Of a DNA stretch of 64,000 nt, positions 26,468-39,500 are shown one piece after another. Within the stretch, counting starts at the first letter, position 1. The number at the start of each line of letters is the position of its first letter. The notes beneath the pieces were generated by a model, which did no database searches, was not told where the DNA came from, and was given only the letters and a program-made list of their open reading frames with translations. Made by a program: the position numbers and the translations under genes. The stretch is from positions 732,814 to 796,813 of the forward strand of contig CAADRB010000038.1 of the NCBI GenBank assembly GCA_900708905.1, given 5' to 3'. Source of the stretch: Hymenolepis diminuta. Taxonomy: Eukaryota; Platyhelminthes; Cestoda; Cyclophyllidea; Hymenolepididae.

Positions 26468-29400
26468 TTCGGTCACTCAGTTCGGAGCTTTTTAATCAAT
26501 TAATTTATTTTTGTTCCACTAACCACGATTAGACAGCTGATGCCAACCGAAACAATTTAAATTAGAGAAAATTTGGTTTTTTCCCGATGCGGAATTATCT
26601 GTCAACGAATTATAATTCTGCTTTATTTCTAGATATCAGTTTGATTAGAATTTGAAGTCTCGGTCTTTCAATTTGTTCAGATGTTTTTATAGGTAAGTGG
26701 CAACATTTTCGTGTTGTTGCGAACTCTTTGTCAAATGCGTGGAATTAGGATGCAAATGGCGTAAGTGAACATTTTATATCTTCTGTATCTTAATTTTTAA
26801 TACTTCTTATAAATTTCATAAATATTCACTCTTTTTTCGATGTTCTTTTGGCAATTGTGCCGCATTATTACAAATTTATATGACAAAAGATCTCTTGGCG
26901 AAGTCTAACAAATTATAAAGATTATTAACTTTTTAATTTCGTTTTCTTTATCCGATCCAAAATTGGTGTTTTGCCTAACCAAAATCACATTTTTAACGTA
27001 TGGATCTGGTGCGTAATTAATGAATACCCATTTTTATTATTTTTATCAGTTGTTTCATAATGTGAAATTTACACTATCGGCATACCTACGAGAGCACAGC
27101 CTACCTACGTCAACTAAACCTCAATGTGTGAATGCCATCTGTCCTGTTTATATGGGAGTCAAAGTAAATTTTAACATACTTTGTTTCAGCAAATTTTTTA
27201 TTTTACAGTTAATTACGCGGCCAGCGGTACAAAACACCCGTTCTTACTATCATCGCATCCAAATCGTGCACTAGAGAGGAGATAAGAAATTTGGGGAGGC
27301 ACCTTGTATAAACACACACACGTCAGCCTGATAGGTAATCAAACCATTTAAAACAATATTTCACTGTCAACAGCCATCGGAAGTGTTATAACTGGAAGTT
27401 ATGCACCAAATATACTCCAATAAAATTTATAGTTCATTAAAAGGTAGAAAGATTGCCAGAATTTGTGGAAGCCATTAAAAGAACAAATGCATTTAAATGA
27501 CATTGCCAACTATCCCAATTAAGCGACCATTTAAATAAGTACTAGATATCATGAATAAGAGATTCTTTATGATAATGAGGACTAATCATGATTGCGAACA
27601 TTGGTATGTGAAGCAAACTTTGTACACTCCAAATTCAAAGATTAAACGAAATCTTGATTTTATTTTTACCCTCTACTTGATCCCTTCCCGCTTATCTCTT
27701 ATTGGGCTATTTTGCAATTACCCCAGTGGAAGTGATTTCCTATGACCATGCCTTGGGATAGGAGAAACTAGGTTTTATAATTGTAAATTTTGTTGGAAAT
27801 ACGATACGTATACTTTTACAAAGAACTTTTGATTGACCACACTAAAATTACTAATCTTACTCCCACTTGTGACATCGTGGAACGGTTATGTTTCTCCTTG
27901 TGGTTAATTCAGGTTACACAAGGTCAGAAGATTATTAGTTGAATTTCCGAAAATATGTTACCAGTGGTTGACATTATCCTTTCAACATACACTTCTGCCA
28001 AGTCAGAGATCACGAGATAGACGATTATCGATGAATAGGATAATCTGGTCAGTTACAGGAATATTGTGACAGAATATTTTATCAGAGAAGAGGCGAGCGG
28101 AGACAACAATCTAGTGACCTACATGCTGAAAAAAGTGTTTCTGTGGGTTTAAGATAAAGGGGGAGATCGATAAACTACTAGAAGACGAGAACGATGAGTA
28201 GTATACAATTATGCGAAAAGACAATAAATTGATCACAAATCAATAGGCGAATCTCGACAACATGTGGCATAACTGAGAATTCTAATGACTATCACTTTGT
28301 GCGCCACTGACAAACAGTGGGATAAATGTTTGCGATATTTATGGAACTTTTAACTTGCTATTTTGATCCGTGCTATAGTCTCGAGAAGGGAATTCACAGC
28401 AATCTTGGTTACCACTTTGGCACAATGCTACAGTGCAAAATAGTACTGTTCGTTTATATGTGTTGACTCTTGAGAGAGGTACCGATTAGGTAATGATCGA
28501 TCCCTCAGTACAACTCTCGATCGATCTATACAATAATTGGGAAACTCAACTAATCTCTGTATTAAAAACACGAAGCAGTCTTTACATTTTTTAATGAATC
28601 TCCAGGGATAAAATATACAATTATCGACATTTTAATTGTTGGACTTAATTCAGAGGCAAAATAACGTATGAGTAAGTTTTTTTCACACTTATCAAAACCC
28701 TCACCTGCTGAAGTTGAATCATTTGAAAATGCTCAACAAATGCGCACTTCCTTTCGGTGAAATTTAAGAATTTCTGATTTGATTTTCATCTGATGTAAAA
28801 CATTGAGATTTATGATTAACGTTGAACCAAACTTCGCATTTATTGAAGCGATATTTAAACTAGTCGAGCAATTATCATAACTTTTTCGAGATTCTACGTG
28901 GAATTTATGCAATTGAATTATTTCAGTTGATTAAAAAGTCCTTGAGATTATGTCTTTTAAACTAAAGTGTTCTAATAAAGTTTGTTTCAAAAAAGTATTT
29001 TCCTCGATCACATGCCTCTATGAATGACAAACTCGACTCTTCTGTATGATTATTATAATGCGTGACCTCAGGTTGATCAAGAGAAGCTAGCGTATTTATA
29101 GTAATTTGGAAGCTTAAATCGTCACTGATGGAATTTTTCATTGATCAAATTAGTGCATGAAGCAATATTAAGCAATTTAATTTTTTACCATATTATGCGT
29201 ACTCTATATATTTGTGAGAAAAATAGTTTAACGAAGCGGTTAAGTATACCCTATTACTGGTACGGTTTCAGGAGGGAAGAGGGTAAATGAGAATTTTAAG
29301 TTATAAATAAATCAAATAATTTTATATTTATGTCAGAGGATTACATTTTATCATCTAGAAAGTTAATTCACCACGTTATATTTGCACAAAGACTTGCAAT

Positions 29401-32400
29401 GAACGTGAAGAAGGCAAATAATTCCATTAATATGGTAGATTTACATCAAGTAGGTAGTTTTGGATTCCTCTATGTGATTGCACAATAAATTTAACCATGT
29501 TAAGATGCTGATATCCAAGCTTATGGAATTATTTCGAAAAGAGGTAGCTACTAATACAATTGTAAAAATTTAGATCTATCTTAACTTTAATTCAAGTTTT
29601 AATATTAAAGCAACACTAACTTATTATTTACATATAGGTTAACCTTTATCTGTCGTGAGCTCAAAATTCACATATTTTAGATATTAAATGAGTTTCTGTT
29701 TCCTATCATGATAACGGGTAGTGTTTGATGAAATTAACTTTGGCTATGTACTCTGAAAAATCAAATCAATATGTTAAAATGATTCTTAATGTTTGGAATA
29801 ATATGATGTAAAAATCGAATCAAAGAAGCCTTTCATTGAACCTTATTAGTACTATACACAACGAAGTTATTTTTAAGAGGCTCAGATAAAAACAAGCGTC
29901 CGAGACTCCTGTGACCATTCGTTAATCTCTTAATCGTTTCTAGAGCTCTATACAAGTAGAGCACTGATTAAAGTAGGAACTCCGCAGCTAAATTGCAAAA
30001 TATAATCAAATGGTTTTAGATTGACATATCTAAAGGATATTTTTTTATTTTGGTAATTATAACCATCGAAACTTAAATGAAAGCATGTTGGAATGATATA
30101 GTTCTTTAGAAGAAAGTCTTAAGCCCTACCTCCTCTCCAAATACATTCCTTTTACGATGATCTAATGAAAAAAACTTTCCCTAAAGATCACCGAGATGTT
30201 TAAATGCTCAAATCGGTTTCATGTCGGAGCACAATGAATGCGAAAATGGCGGTGAATCATTACAGAAGTACTTGCTTAGTTCGGTGCATAGACCGTCAAG
30301 AACTCTCACGCAAAATTCAAGACCATGGGTTCTATTATGGAATTTTTATGCTGGTATGTAAGTCGAATTTCAGATAAAATTTCACATTATTAAGAGCCCT
30401 TCTCATGTCATATATAAAATATTACAAATTTAGAAATGAGTGGTGCCTTTTGTTGTAAACTACGTAACTAAATATTGTAATGTATATTTTGCTGTTGCTG
30501 ATATTTTCAGATACCATTTAAGATTTGCTCAGACCAAGAAAGTAGAGATCTTGTTCATTGAATTTTTCCATCACTGATACTTTCCTTCATTAGTGTGATT
30601 AGCTGGAAGAAAAATCGATCAACTGCTGATAACATTTGATTTCTATATTTTTTTGACTGAGCGCGATTGGTTAGACGACGATAGATCAATCAATAAGTGG
30701 TGAGTAATTTAGTCACGCCGTGGCAGGTCACGGTGATGAAAGGGAAATTTCACGTGGAATGACACTACACTCCCTCCACACGGGAAAGATTTCAACCATC
30801 TTTTTCACACTTCTCAATCACTATGTACAATTATATTCAAAAAAATGATTATTCTTAGATCTAAATAACTGTTTTAATAATTTTCATTATGATTGATATT
30901 CTCTCTATTATAAAATTGCATCTGGTACAATTTACGAATTCTTAATTTTCATTCACTCAAGTACAATTATATAGGGGTTATACTTAAATAAAAATTTTTA
31001 TATAGAATGAAATCACTCAATTTTACCTTCATGGCTTATAGTATCATATTTAGTACATAAATGTGATATATCACTCTTGTTTATCGCTCTTGTCACCAAA
31101 AAATGGGATATATTATTTGTATTCGCCCAGTTCAATCATGCATACTAGAACGTCACTCTGTTATTATATAACTGATAACGGCAACTTGTAAGTAATTGTA
31201 ATTTCATGTCATTTATTTTTCAATAAAAGAGCGAAAATGCGATAAATGATGTCAGTGGGGCTTCTGGTTATCTGGGTGAATTGTCACTAATATAAGATGT
31301 ATTGATTAACTAATTTGTGTAGGCTTAAACCATGTTGCAATTTTGATTTCTAATTTGTGATTCCAGAATTTCCCCTTCCTTACTACCTAGCTTTACAATA
31401 ATCAAGACCAGATAACTATTCTAAGTTAAGGAAATAGGGACCCGGAATGACCGAAAGTTACCCAAACATCAACAGTCATTAATTCTTCTAGTTGATTAAA
31501 CGCTTTTAAACTTAATTAAAAAAGTGATTTAGCATAAAATGAAATTTAAAATGGAAACCCTTTTTTTGATCGTACATATTGTTTTTTGGAAAGAAGATTA
31601 GCAGTTAAATAAAATCAAATACTGCAGGTGAATAACCATTGGGAAATTAATAGGAAGAAACATATAGAAGAGTATTGAATGCAAGAAATTGAGGTGTGCC
31701 GTTTAAATGTATAATATGAATATTTTTAGGTTAAATGAGTTAGGTTAGATATCATAAATAATCGGGTTTTGCCAATCTGGAATTACCAATAGAATCGAAT
31801 GTATTTATTTAGGTGGTGTCCCAAACTATTCTAACTGAAGATCTGGTCTCGGGTTCAGCTTGTTTTTAGTGTGCCCTCATCCTGATATATGTTCCTATTT
31901 TAATTCTTTCTTTTGCATGTTCCCCTAGGGTTCTCTAGGCCCTGCGTTCCCCAGTGATATGTTCGCATCTAATCCAATTATCCCATCTGTGTGCTTATTT
32001 ACGTATTCATTGGCCCCAATAGATGGGGCAGTGCGAACCCCCAATCAATCAACAGTGCATGATAATATGATTTATGTGAATTATATTTCATAACTGAAAC
32101 TAGTGCTTTACGGTATCTGCATCTTCTCTCAGACGCCCTGATCGCTGCTAGTACTAGTCCTAAAGTGTATGCTAAGACGACAAATAAATGATATGCACAC
32201 GGTTTAATGCAAAAGGGACGAAAGCTCATTTGTCGTACTCTTCCAATTTATAAAACATTCATTTAATCATGATTTTTACTTAGAATATGGCCGTTCAAAG
32301 AAGATAAAACGTTAAAAACTGTTAACTTGATCACACATCGCTATATATAGGCTTTACGTACATATTCAATAAAAAATTATCTGTAAATGAATAACATTAA

Positions 32401-33302
32401 ATTTAAGATTTTATCAAGTTATTTGAAAACAATCGATCAATACATATTTACAAACATTGGAGAGAGTAATTTCTTAATGCACTTATAAATATCCTCACGC
32501 AGTTGCAAATTTTCAGAGTTTATGTTTCGCGTCTATAGCAGAATACGTCACATTGTCAGATTTCACCACTTATAGATCTACACTGGTATTCCCTTTATAG
32601 ATCGTTCAAATATGATTGCGAGAGAATGATATGATAGATTGAATTTTGGGAGAGTTTAATGTCCAAATATTAAAAACTTAAATCATTACGAACGGTTGCA
32701 TGATAATGATTAGTTTTTTATTATGTTAGTAAATATCCATATATTTTGAAGGAAGACCTGGAATATTAGTGAAAAGAGAAAAAAATTGACGTAGGTTACA
32801 AACTCTCTCTCATAGAATAATGAATACGGAAAAGTGATGTCTTGACATAAATTACAATCATGTAACCGGTAGTTATACAATAAACGGAAAATGTTTTCAT
32901 TAATTCTTTTGTAGTATATTTCCATATTAAGAACACACTACAGTTTTTAAGTTAAATAAATCAATTTGACATTTGCTTGATTGAAATTGTTACAAGTTCA
33001 CTATGATCATCCAATCAGCATAGCTTCTGATCAGTTCTGTTTATGATATCTATTTAAACCTGTTGTCTCATATCCGTAGGCTGTGTGGATTAAATTGGAT
33101 TGATTTATGCTCATATAATATTGTTGGATTTTCAATTATATTAATGTTTCTTTGCGAATTAAAATTTTGTTTTTGTAAGAAACTCGTTACTCCGTTGTAT
33201 TCAGTTAGCCTTCAATGATATTGATGTGTTCTAATTACCATATAGTTTATCAGAAATAACAATTTATATGATGCAATGTGAGTTTTTAATCTTTAAAGCC
33301 TT

Positions 33303-33316
33303 TTTTATTCCTTCAG
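33303..33316 (+). promoter_or_regulatory. Strong 3' splice acceptor 10 nt before the CLPX start codon
   Basis: The stretch TTTTATTCCTTCAG ends at 33316 and the ATG is at 33327. It has a textbook pyrimidine tract plus CAG, yet I see no upstream coding exon. It fits either an untranslated first exon or a spliced-leader trans-splicing site. Spliced-leader addition is established in flatworms. The choice between the two is inference. Confidence 0.5.
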
Positions 33317-33326
33317 AAATATAAAT

Positions 33327-33547
33327 ATGAGGCCGTTCGTTGCTGTATCATTATTTAGATCTCTACGTTTATCAGGAGTTTCTCCCATTTACAAGAACTG
33401 TAAGCACAATTATTGATCTGATTACCCTTACAGGGGAATTATGTCGATCCAGTCTACACAGTCTTAAGAGGATTTCTCTGACGGATGTTCGGCCATTATC
33501 TTCTAAATGCCACTGTCAATCGCTAACCTCAGAATGCAGAAGATCAA
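33327..33547 (+). CDS. CLPX: CLPX exons 1-2, mitochondrial presequence
   Basis: Exon 1 encodes [20 protein letters not shown] and on. It has several arginines, no acidic residue and an amphipathic pattern, as expected for a matrix-targeting signal. The donor after AACT (GTAAGC at 33400) and acceptor TTACAG (33433) enclose a 34-nt intron. Exon 2 continues basic and serine rich. Its donor is my weakest junction: AGATCAA|GTTTGT at 33548, chosen because it is the only reasonable in-phase donor before the in-frame TAA at 33568. The resulting intron is 66 nt. Confidence 0.72.
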
Positions 33548-36500
33548 GTTTGTTATTACTTAAAATATAAAAAGCCAAGTAAAATGATAATTCATATGTT
33601 TTTTAAAATTTAGGTGGTAAAAGCTCAAGTCCAGGTAATGATGGTACTTCGGATGGTTCACCACCGACAGAATTTGATTCTTCTACTTCGTCAACGTTTT
33701 CAAGTGCAACTAACGGTGGTGGGGACAATGACCAGGGATCAGGAACGAGTTCAAATGAAGGACCACCTCTTCTTTGTTCCAAATGTGGTTCACCACTTCG
33801 ATCTCTTGACCCTGCCAACCCTCGTATGTATACTTCTTTTGCTCTACTAATTATTGAATGTCGGGTTCTCACTTTGCTTTTTTTATTCTACTCACTAGTT
33901 CAGCTTGCTAGTCCTACTTTATACTTCCTCTAAGTCTTAATCATGGCTTCTCTTTAACTCTTTGTGACCTAATTTCGATTCTTTTTCTTGTTGATAGATA
34001 TGGCTCGTTTCTTGAAGTGCGACTCTTGTCAACAGCTATACAGCTATGTGGATCATGCAGCTATCAAGACTTTTGTGAAGGAGGAAAAATCGACACCACC
34101 ACCATCTCCAAAAGAGGTATGCTCCGTTGCATATTTGATAGTTATTCATTACGTATTTCTTGAACGTTAATCTTCTGAGCATGAGGGAGGGTTTATATGA
34201 ATTTTTAAGCTGCTGGTTAATGGTTTATATTTCTTATCACTTTGAATTAATCTTCTTTGTTTGGTTCATATGTCGGTAGTGAGAGTATTTCTTTTAATAC
34301 TGACTGATCGAAGAACCTCGTTTAGTTTCTTACTATGTTTCTAAGGTGATATGACTTGATGTCATTAGTTTTCTTCGATCGTCTTAGTAAAAGATAATTT
34401 CGTCATCTCGAAGCAAGAATCTGCAAGCACGAAACCCCTGTTTGCTATTTTAATAATTGTTATGATTACCTAATACATAGATGACTCGTTTGTCTTTTTG
34501 ACTGTTGATTAATACGGCATTAAACAACCGCTATAGAAAACATTTATTCTCGCCTTCTCTTATTCGTATATATTTGAATTGGTACTTAATCGACTCCAGG
34601 ACGACCTTTGGTCAGTAAAAAGTGCCGGTCATACTCCTCGTTACTATATACCTTACCTTTTATGTGGAACAAAGAGTATATCTGGGAAATTTCTACTCAA
34701 GCTATTAATTAGCAGCCAAATAGTGTGGACACTCCAGTTAACAGTAAGGAGTGCTAATAGTACGTCACAATAAGGTAAACCACTATTGTCAAAGTTATAG
34801 GTACCTGTCCTGTGTATCAACTTGTTTAATGGCTTTTTTAAATAAATCTCGATTATTTAGGTTTTGTCCTTTTTTCCTTTGCTGCGGTGAAAGTTGAATG
34901 CTGTAAGACATCTCTTATTAATGGTGATTAGGGATTTTGCAAGACTGGTCTTATTTTCGAACATGTATTTGGTCTTGTTGAATTTGTCTCTTATGTTCAC
35001 CATTCGGTATTTGCTTTTCGATTAAGGATTGTTTGCACTTAGGGGCGTATTCTTTACACGTGATGAGTAAATGGTCATGCTCAATTACCGAACGGTGTTT
35101 AAGTGCATTCAAGAGGCTTAGGTACTTGATTTATGACATAGAAAACAATAGACCCATGATTTTGCTAGAATCTCTTTTCCTTATACGCATTTGGTACAAA
35201 TTCAAGAAATGAGGAGACGGTTATCTATACAGTTGAGAATTCACATTTGGGGATATCTCAAAATCATAGAATATTTCTGTACTGAGAAGGTGCTCATATT
35301 TGGTCTTTAACTAAGAAGATATCTGTTTTCGAACGTTTCCCTAGGTAATCCTAATTTGTGAATTAGTTCAAGTGGAATTCCGAGTGGTATTATTTGATGG
35401 TTTGGGCATGAATATAATTTTTTTATCCTTTTCGTTAGAAAGTAGAATAGGAGTTTAATTTCTCTTAATAAGATCTCAGTGATCTGTTTGAGAGATGAAC
35501 TTATCGTTATTTTGGAATATCTAAAATTACATAATTATAGAGATTTTTTACATCGACCTAAAATGGCGATAGTAATGTGCAAATAAATGACTAGATTAGT
35601 TAATTTGGCATCATTAACGGCCTACACGCTCGGAGAGATAATCTTCGTTTAAAGCGGTTTGAGTTCGCGTATTATTGGGACAACACATTTATTCTACTCA
35701 ACTTTTGTTAAATTTATAAACCCTGTAACGAATTGTAGATGTTTAAAGGTCAAATTTTGGAAATATTAACAATCTCTTAAGTTTGTCGATTCTAGAACTA
35801 CATTCGGGATTGTGTTCTAGATAATCTCTCAATTTGCTAAGCTATAAAAATATATGCAGACCGTTTCTTTTTAATTTTCGGTGCTTATTTAGTAAAATAA
35901 AAATAATTCTGAATGGTAATAAACTTGTTTTCATTATTGTGTCCTAATTATCGTACACTTAAGATCTTGGCGTCATTAATTGCCCACATACTGACGTCAT
36001 TTAGGTATCAGAGCTACCTCATTGGTCCCCATACTTCTAGAGTAGAGTAGCATATCCGAGTATGCTATGCAGTCGTTTTTATTCAATTTCATTGGATCAT
36101 TTACTTCATTTCTAATTTATTTCATTTACATAGTTGGATTCTATTGCCATTACGAAAATGAGAAAGAATTTTGGTTTCCAAACCAGCCTCCATATTCGAA
36201 TCGGGAACGATTCCGAATCTTATTTCACTAGTTATCAATTACTAAACTGGCTTCTGATCTTTGACGTGAAAAAATTTTTTTTGTGTGAAGACTATTTAGT
36301 GAAATTTCACTCAAGTAAATCTGTTATAACCTTATTAGTCTCCCAAAATAACGTACAAAACCCAAAACTCGGGAATAACACGAGATTAAATTAACTACCG
36401 CAATTTAAGGTAACTTTAGGCCAAACAGCGACCTATAATTTTAGTACACTTTAATGAAAATGTAAATTTTCCTGGAAAATAGTATTCATTTTTAAGCAAC

Positions 36501-39500
36501 TGCTTCTGGCGAAAGTTTTTCACACATAGACGTGAGTAGTTGATTCTACATTGAATCTTTTCTGAGGTCTTCTTAAAGGTCCAAGGTAATGGTCTGACCC
36601 GGGAGCGGAGATTTTTGCGATGCTCCGCCCATATTTGGACACCAAATATGCCTAAAGTGTGAAGGGTTATGAATCTCTTCCATTGTGACACCAGAAATTG
36701 CCTTTTCATATTGTCAGTGATTTGCTCTTTCTGATTACTGAATTTAGGTAGGAGGCGAAAATGGGGAATTTTGAGACCGCGGCAAATCCTCACATTATTT
36801 TTATCCAATAAAGTCTTTCCCAATTCTCTATGAATTCTGTCCTACATGGATAATATTGCTTGCAGAAAAGGTTTTAAAAAAGTAAAATCAACTCTAGGTG
36901 ATGGAAAACGTCTATCAACCCTTATCTTAGACTAAGGAATATCATTCCATATATTTTCTGTTTGGATAACTGCTATGTAGTTTTTGAAAGTACCAAATCT
37001 CGGACTCGTATTCTATCCTTTTTTCCGTCTCATTACTATAAATCAAATCGGGCAAAAAATTTGAAAATAAAATACTAAATCTAACCAACAGAATGTTTAT
37101 TTTTGATTGACAGAGATTCACTCGTCTTTTGCCTACAGGCATGGCGGGTTAGGAGTACACACGTAAATCACGAGGACTCCAATATTACTCTGTCGTGGGC
37201 CATTAATATGTATACATTCGTTGTCAAACGGTATATTCTAGCCACTAACGAGAACCTCGCATCGGTGGATGATCACCTATGAGGATTGATCTCTGACTTG
37301 ACAAACACATAATTTGATTACTATACTCATGTAGTGATTAAATTATTTAATTAAATTAAATTAATTAATTAATAATTTAATTAAAAGTCCTTTCACGAGG
37401 CCGTTTGCACTTACCTACTGATGATAGTTTATGTCTCATAAGAAATAACTATAACATTTGGGGGTTATTTTACAACAAAGTTTAAGTTATCTAAGCTCTT
37501 ATTTATTTGCAGCAGTTACTCCGTTAATCATGAAATTTTGAAACACTGAAAGCACATAGGGATTTTCCATTAGATCATATCGCGTCATATGTGAATTACC
37601 AGCTGTTCATTCCTCGTTCCTATAGTAGCTTGATCCAGTTAGAAGGCAAAAAAGCAAATCTAAGTCGTTTTCGGACATTTTTAGATCCACGGTTATCTCA
37701 ATCGCCATGTGGTTGGCCAAGATCACGCCAAAAAAGTTCTCTCTGTTCAAGTCTACTCGCATTACAATCGTATATATCACAATATAACCCATTGTAGCAG
37801 CAATAGTAGTACATCTACTATTGAATCGGTGACTACTACTGTTACAGATACCAGTTCGATTCCAACCACACTCGATCCCTTTGCTCGTCCTATTCGCCCC
37901 TCCGCATTTACAAATCCTCTACCAACTGGTCAGTTAATTGATCGGAAAATCGATTCCAATGGACCTACTGTCACTGGTAGGGCAGTGAATCTCTAAACAT
38001 TAATAACTACTAAGTGAAAATAAGTATGATTTTATTTACGAGTTTTGTAGAACTGTTTACCATCCTTTCCGGCAATAACAACAATAATGCTAACAATCCG
38101 GGCGCTTTTCCAAATGTGATCAGACCAATGTATAGGGAGGATGAACCGCCACCACCGACTCTGTCGGAGACAGTGAGTGGTTCTAGAAGGATCCATGAGG
38201 TCAGAGAAGCGGAGCCAGTCAGATTGGACAAGAGCAATGTCATTCTTCTTGGTCCTACTGGATCTGGTAAGCTATTTCTTTGCAAATTATTAATGCATAT
38301 TAAACGTATGATCTTTCGGTTTGTTAATAAAGTTTACCAATGCCTTGATATTTACGGAAGTTCTTTTTCACTGATTTTGTCAAGTTCTTATTGAAGGTAT
38401 TTTCTAAGAACATCTATTTGAAACCAGAAGGTTGGTTGTTTTTATTATGGAAATTTCTTCTGTTGATTGTCGCTTTGTTGTTGAAGGACCTCATATATTT
38501 ATTTGAGATAGATGAATGGCTTATGAAAGTTATTTTTTGGCAGTGGGAAGTGTTAAACGATGTTCTGAAGTTTCATTTTTATTAGATAAGGTTCCAAATA
38601 TTTTTCCCTTTAGAAATGCTTACTTTCATCTATGGAATAAGATTTCGCACTTTAGCCGAAACGCCGTCTCCTGCTTCAATAGATTCATTATTACGTTGTT
38701 GATCATGTTGCTGGGTCTCGAAGTATACCTGTTGAAAGAAGACTAGAATGCTTAGGATTCATCAACGTATTATGGAGAAGACTGCTGCTAGGCTTGAAGG
38801 AAGTTCACTATGACAAGATGGGAAGTAGATGGAAGCGATGCTGGAATATTTTACTGGAAAAGAACAGGAAAAAGGCGTCAGTTTTATAACCATTAAATTG
38901 GAAAAGTAAATAGGTAATGGGAAAAATTGAAAAAATATAGCTTAAAGCATAAGGAACGAAAATCCAGAGTATATTGCAGATCACTATGTAGGTGATAGAA
39001 AACTCAGAAAAACCGATAGAATAATTTGCCGTACTAAGCAAGATAACGCAAATTTTCATTTGGTTTTGTTAATCTACAGGAACAGGCCGTTATTTTGCAT
39101 TTTAATTATAATTTACACATAAAGAACTTTTAGATAAATTTTTCTGTCATTACCCGTGACAATTTTAAGTAATCATAGGGCAGAAGAAGGGAAGGTGAGC
39201 GCAGTTGAATTGATTAACCATTTGAGCAAAGTATCGTGCTTGCTTCCAGCGAATCCATTAACCTCTTTCTGGTACCCTCTTAATTTTTAAATAATTTACA
39301 TATGGTATTGGGATTGTTCTTACTAATTTCGCTGCTTCTTCAGAGTATTATGTTAATGTGCTTGATGTAGTAAAGAATATTTACTGGAAATCCCATCCGA
39401 AACAGTATAGGAACATTCAATACTTTGGCTATGCTCTTACTAATTTATATAAAGTATCTTATTTTATTTTCCACAGCATTTTCTATTAAGTCTGCTAGTT

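Larger units (their letters stand above)
17690..33302. other. 15.6 kb intergenic region, no recognisable gene
   Basis: The first several hundred bases are the likely CPEB 3' UTR. An ATTAAA at 18414-18419 is the best polyadenylation-signal candidate I noticed. The rest is AT-rich, with only short open frames and no domain I know. It holds one tRNA-like SINE relic (about 24395-24625) and three short related motifs (20811, 21319, 26439). Old repeats probably make up much of it, but I could not delimit further families. Confidence 0.45.

Noticed and set aside
31999..32229. 76-codon minus-strand ORF with a hydrophobic stretch
   Set aside because: It could encode a small membrane protein, but there is no homology cue, promoter or neighbour.
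33603..33872. 89-codon minus-strand ORF
   Set aside because: It is the reverse complement of CLPX exon 3.
36416..36823. 135-codon minus-strand ORF in CLPX intron 4
   Set aside because: Longest frame in the intron, but no domain, no splice partners and lysine/arginine/phenylalanine-rich text typical of chance AT-rich ORFs.
38010..38285. 91-codon minus-strand ORF
   Set aside because: It is the shadow of CLPX exon 6.
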